A stretch of DNA of 17,438 nucleotides, from positions 1 to 17,438 of the forward strand of contig BNXY01000053.1 in the NCBI GenBank assembly GCA_025999935.1, written 5' to 3'. This document shows positions 14,027-17,438 of this stretch, in pieces. Source of the stretch: Bacteroidia bacterium. Lineage in GTDB: Bacteria > Bacteroidota > Bacteroidia > Bacteroidales > Azobacteroidaceae. The translations under genes were made by a program, and so were the position numbers. Under the pieces are notes generated by a model that saw nothing but the letters and a program-made list of their open reading frames with translations, was not told where the DNA came from and did no database searches. Positions within the stretch are counted from its first letter, which is position 1, and each line of letters starts with the position of its first letter.

Positions 14027-16432
14027 ATGGAAGATATTTTGACAACGCAGATGGAAATAGTAATTGAAAATAAACCGATTACCCAAGACGAATTAGATAG
14101 AGAGCAGGCGATTCTGCCGCTAAAAAACATGTTGTTTTTTCCCGGAATACCTACTCCAATCAATGTAGGGCGTTCCAAATCCCTGAAATTAATTCAGGAA
14201 ATCCATAAAAAAGACGGCATTGTCGGCGTTTTCTGCCAAAAAGACGTAAACGAAAACGATCCGGGGTTTGCCGATTTATATCCGGTGGGCGTAGTGGCGC
14301 GGGTAATCAATTTTATGAAAGACGATGCGGAGAATACCACCGTTTTATTGATGGGTATCAATCGTATTCATTTAGATGTAATTACCGCGCAGGAACCTTA
14401 TCTGAAAGGTAAGTTTTCCTTCTTATCGGATGTTTTTCCGGCCAAGTCGGACAAGGAATACAAAGAGCAACTCAAATCAATCAAAGATTCTACATTGCGG
14501 ATGCTTTCCGGTAAAATGGGTTTGCCCGATTTTGTACTGGATTCGTTGCGCAAATCGAAAGATAGCGAGTATTTGATAAACTTGGCCTTCTCTACGGTAG
14601 ATGCCACACCCGAACAAAAACAGGAAGTCATTGCCACCGACGAAGTGAAAGAACGCCTGAACAAACTCCTGTCGCTGATTGACCATGACATTCAATTACT
14701 TGATATAAAAGCGTCTATCCGAAAGAAAACGCAGGTGGACATCGACCAACAGCAACGCGAGTATTTCCTGCAACAGGAAATGAAAAATATACAGGAAGCC
14801 TTGGGCGGAAATATTCATGATATTGAAATAAAGGATATTAAAGAAAAGGCTGCCAAGTTGAATTTCACGCCGGAACAACGCAAGGTGTTTGAAAATGAAT
14901 TGCAGAAATTGGAACGTTTGCATCCACATTCACCGGATTACTCCACCCAAATGACTTACATTCAAAACATTATATCGCTTCCATGGAGCAGTTATACCAA
15001 AGACAATTTCAATTTGACACGGGCGAAAAAGGTGTTGGACAAAGACCATTTTGGTTTGGAGAAAGTGAAGGAAAGAATCATTGAGCATCTGGCTGTTTTG
15101 AAATTGAAAGGCGATATGAAATCGCCGATTATTTGTCTTTACGGTCCTCCGGGAGTGGGGAAAACCTCTTTGGGAAAGTCTGTTGCGGAAGCTTTGAGCC
15201 GGAAATATGTTCGGATGTCGTTGGGCGGATTGCATGACGAAGCGGAGATTCGCGGTCACCGGCGGACGTATATCGGTGCGATGCCCGGACGGATTATTCA
15301 GAGTATTCAAAAAGCAGGTTCGTCGAATCCGGTTATTATCTTGGATGAAATCGACAAAGTCGGGCAGGATTACAAAGGCGACCCCGGTGCAGCGCTATTG
15401 GAAGTGCTTGACCCTGAACAAAATTTTGCATTTCACGACAATTATTTAGACATTGATTTCGATTTGTCCAAAGTGTTGTTTATCGCGACCGCTAATGCGC
15501 TGAATACGGTTTCTCAACCCTTGTTAGACCGGATGGAGTTGATTGATGTAAGCGGTTATATCATGGAAGAAAAAGTGGAGATTGCTCAAAGGCATTTGAT
15601 TCCCGGTCAATTGGAAATACATGGTATTCCGAAAGGGCAGTTTGATATTTCCAAAAAAGCCTTGGAAGTTCTTATCGAATCCTATACGCGCGAATCGGGC
15701 GTGCGGGAATTGAACAAGAAAATCGCCAAAATTATGCGGAAAATCGCACGGGCGATTGCAGAAGGAATAGATTATCCCAAGAAATTGGACGTCAAGCATA
15801 TCTATGATTATTTGGGTGCAATTGAATATTCGAAAGACAAATATCAGGGAAATGATTATGCCGGTGTGGTAACGGGTTTGGCCTGGACAGCCGCAGGCGG
15901 TGAGATTTTGTTTGTAGAAACCAGTTTGAGTAAAGGCAAAGGCGCCAAACTCACTCTGACAGGAAATTTGGGTGATGTCATGAAAGAATCTGCCGTTTTG
16001 GCATTAGAATATATCAAAGCGCATGCTGAGCGCTTAAATATTCCCGAAGATGTTTTTGAAAAATGGAATGTGCACGTTCATGTGCCGGAGGGAGCTATTC
16101 CCAAAGACGGCCCAAGCGCGGGAATCACGATGACCACTTCTTTGGTTTCTGCTTTTACCCAACGAAAAGTGAAACCCAATCTGGCCATGACCGGTGAAAT
16201 GACTCTTCGCGGGAAAGTGCTTCCGGTGGGCGGTATCAAAGAAAAAATATTAGCCGCCAAACGCGCAGGGATTAAGGACATCATTCTCAGTCGCGAAAAC
16301 AAGCGGCATATCGATGAAATCAACGCTCTTTATCTGAAAGGTTTGAACTTTCATTATGTTGATGATATCCATGAAGCGCTTGATATTGCTTTGTTAAAGG
16401 AGAAGGTAAAAAATCCCTTAGAAATAAAATAG
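14027..16432 (+). CDS. lon: ATP-dependent Lon protease
   Basis: This 801-aa LonA-type protease degrades misfolded and regulatory proteins in the cytoplasm as a hexamer. The N-terminal substrate domain starts at [17 protein letters not shown] (29-45). A coiled helical linker (about 225-300) has the [18 protein letters not shown] signature. The AAA+ module has Walker A GPPGVGKT (373-380), Walker [10 protein letters not shown] (436-444) and sensor region IATANALNT. The protease domain holds the Ser-Lys dyad S697 (PKDGPSAG) and K740 (GGIKEK), 43 residues apart as in E. coli (S679/K722). The start is ATG 14027 (MEDILTTQ); an in-frame TTG at 13985 is too close to the predicted transcription start. 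Its TAG ends at 16432 with the convergent gene's stop beginning at 16433. Lon is often stress-induced, but no heat-shock site is evident. Confidence 0.97.
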   Translation: MEDILTTQMEIVIENKPITQDELDREQAILPLKNMLFFPGIPTPINVGRSKSLKLIQEIHKKDGIVGVFCQKDVNENDPGFADLYPVGVVARVINFMKDDAENTTVLLMGINRIHLDVITAQEPYLKGKFSFLSDVFPAKSDKEYKEQLKSIKDSTLRMLSGKMGLPDFVLDSLRKSKDSEYLINLAFSTVDATPEQKQEVIATDEVKERLNKLLSLIDHDIQLLDIKASIRKKTQVDIDQQQREYFLQQEMKNIQEALGGNIHDIEIKDIKEKAAKLNFTPEQRKVFENELQKLERLHPHSPDYSTQMTYIQNIISLPWSSYTKDNFNLTRAKKVLDKDHFGLEKVKERIIEHLAVLKLKGDMKSPIICLYGPPGVGKTSLGKSVAEALSRKYVRMSLGGLHDEAEIRGHRRTYIGAMPGRIIQSIQKAGSSNPVIILDEIDKVGQDYKGDPGAALLEVLDPEQNFAFHDNYLDIDFDLSKVLFIATANALNTVSQPLLDRMELIDVSGYIMEEKVEIAQRHLIPGQLEIHGIPKGQFDISKKALEVLIESYTRESGVRELNKKIAKIMRKIARAIAEGIDYPKKLDVKHIYDYLGAIEYSKDKYQGNDYAGVVTGLAWTAAGGEILFVETSLSKGKGAKLTLTGNLGDVMKESAVLALEYIKAHAERLNIPEDVFEKWNVHVHVPEGAIPKDGPSAGITMTTSLVSAFTQRKVKPNLAMTGEMTLRGKVLPVGGIKEKILAAKRAGIKDIILSRENKRHIDEINALYLKGLNFHYVDDIHEALDIALLKEKVKNPLEIK

Positions 16433-17392
16433 TTATAAAGCGCCGACTATTTGTCGTTGTTTATGAAAAAAATGAATCCGTTCCGAAGCATTACTTACGG
16501 AGATCATCGTGGAGGTTCGTTTGAGGAAATACAGCCATCTTTTCATTTCTTCAAAAACGGTTTCATTAAAAGAATAGGTATCGCTTAGGATGAATGCACG
16601 TACCATTGTGACTTTCAATGCTTTGGCGTCAATGTAATTATACGAGGTTTCAAAATGCACATTGGCTAAATAAATATCCGCTTTTTTGCCGGTATCGAAA
16701 GTTCCTTGGGCGGCATATCTTTCCAAGTCATTCAAAAGCAGGAATAAATCTTCCTTCAAGTGGATGACGTCTTCTCTTGAAATCAATTTTATATCGAAAA
16801 AATATTGAATATCGCTGACAAAAATTTCGATAAACATTTTGTCGAAAATATAGACTGATTTCGGTGAATTTTGTACACTTTCAACAAATATTCGGTTAAT
16901 AAGGCCTAACTTTTCCGTAATTTGTGTATTTTCATACGTGGGATATCCCGACTTTCCGAATTGATAAGCCCATTTAAATAGGTGGAATTTGTAAATATAT
17001 TTGTAATTTACGTAAAGCGAAGTAGGAATGATGTTTCCGATAGAACCGGATTCCGAATCCGGATCATTTTTCAGGTGGTGGATGCTGTAAATGAAATTGT
17101 CAAGTATTTGGTAATCTATTTCGCTGGGATTCAAAAAATCGACCAAACGCACGGAAAAATATTTGCCTTCCGAACTGGCTCTTTCCGCTATTTTGTCTAA
17201 TGAAAGTCCTAAGTTCAGCGCTATTTTATAAATTTCCTGAAACGAAAAAGGCACAGAACCCCGTAATCTGCGGTAAACAGCTTCTTTCTCTATGCAGAGT
17301 ATTTCTGCAAGCGCTTCGGCTAATTTCCCTCTTTCCGGGATTCTGGTCTGAATCGTTTTTATAAAATTTCCGAAAAACGGATCATCTTTCAT
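16433..17392 (-). CDS. Uncharacterised protein with N-terminal helix-turn-helix
   Basis: This 319-aa protein has an N-terminal region (about 22-72) that reads like a Cro/CI-type helix-turn-helix (KLAEALAEILCIEKEAVYRRLRGS, then FSFQEIYKIALNLGLSLDKIA), so DNA binding is likely. The remaining about 245 residues are mostly helical and aromatic-rich, without a motif I recognise. They are suited to sensing or dimerisation, but no ligand can be named. It resembles the long, poorly studied HTH proteins of Bacteroidales. The start ATG (17392) overlaps the TGA of the gene upstream as ATGA, indicating translational coupling with it. The stop TAA (16433-16435) directly abuts the lon stop. No promoter is visible within the window, consistent with being downstream in an operon. 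Confidence 0.75.
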   Translation of the reverse strand: MKDDPFFGNFIKTIQTRIPERGKLAEALAEILCIEKEAVYRRLRGSVPFSFQEIYKIALNLGLSLDKIAERASSEGKYFSVRLVDFLNPSEIDYQILDNFIYSIHHLKNDPDSESGSIGNIIPTSLYVNYKYIYKFHLFKWAYQFGKSGYPTYENTQITEKLGLINRIFVESVQNSPKSVYIFDKMFIEIFVSDIQYFFDIKLISREDVIHLKEDLFLLLNDLERYAAQGTFDTGKKADIYLANVHFETSYNYIDAKALKVTMVRAFILSDTYSFNETVFEEMKRWLYFLKRTSTMISVSNASERIHFFHKQRQIVGAL

Positions 17393-17438
17393 ACAATGCC
17401 TTGGGCCATCATCGCTCTTGCCACTTTCATGAATCCGG
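17389..17438 (-). CDS. 3' end of an unidentified gene at the right edge
   Basis: On the minus strand one frame is open from the edge to TGA at 17391-17389 and reads GFMKVARAMMAQGIV. The TGA overlaps the next gene's ATG in the four-base ATGA arrangement typical of coupled genes, which is the main reason to believe it is real. Only 15 residues are visible; I do not recognise the protein. Confidence 0.5.
   Translation of the reverse strand, partial: GFMKVARAMMAQGIV

Overview
The window looks like a chromosomal stretch from a member of the Bacteroidota, most likely the order Bacteroidales. Four things point there. The first gene ends in a DUF6383-type C-terminus, common in Dysgonomonas, Parabacteroides and Tannerella relatives. 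Several genes are preceded by the Bacteroidota -7 promoter element TAnnTTTG. GltX carries an insert after its KLSKR motif (residues about 267-295) that I associate with Bacteroidota. The Rpn-family nuclease, the OMP_b-brl porin-like protein and the PspC-DUF2807 fusion are also typical of the phylum. The genus assignment is inference; no rRNA or other marker is present.

Layout, left to right. A large secreted or surface DUF6383 protein, cut by the left edge, ends at 2162 with a strong terminator. A non-coding stretch (2163-2482) follows. It holds a 129-bp composite inverted repeat built from two REP-like hairpins, then a promoter and a perfect 10-bp hairpin leading into an Rpn/PD-(D/E)XK nuclease gene (2483-3364) with its own terminator. 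Next comes a rightward cluster: a PadR repressor (3560), a PspC/DUF2807 membrane protein (3900) and a gamma-carbonic anhydrase (5656). It converges on a leftward pair, gltX (start 8974) and waaA (ends 6178). From the gltX upstream region a 7TM-HD (HDIG, PgpH/YqfF-like) cyclic-dinucleotide phosphodiesterase candidate reads rightward (9051-11081). It converges on a leftward pair, a small outer-membrane beta-barrel gene and priA, joined by a TGATG overlap. lon reads rightward from 14027 and abuts, with no spacer, a leftward gene for a 319-aa protein with an N-terminal helix-turn-helix. That gene overlaps by ATGA the tail of an unidentified gene running off the right edge.

Most of the window is housekeeping: glutamyl-tRNA synthesis, Kdo transfer to lipid A, replication restart, protein quality control and probably cyclic-dinucleotide turnover. 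The parts most worth attention are the PadR + PspC/DUF2807 pair, which looks like a self-contained envelope-stress circuit with a HAAS-like N-terminus on the membrane protein; the REP-like palindromes at two loci, one of which supplies the stop codon of the HDIG gene; and the hairpin at the predicted transcription start of the Rpn gene. I found no CRISPR array, tRNA, rRNA, complete insertion sequence, phage gene or obvious defence island, and nothing that convinces me of a wholly new multi-gene system.
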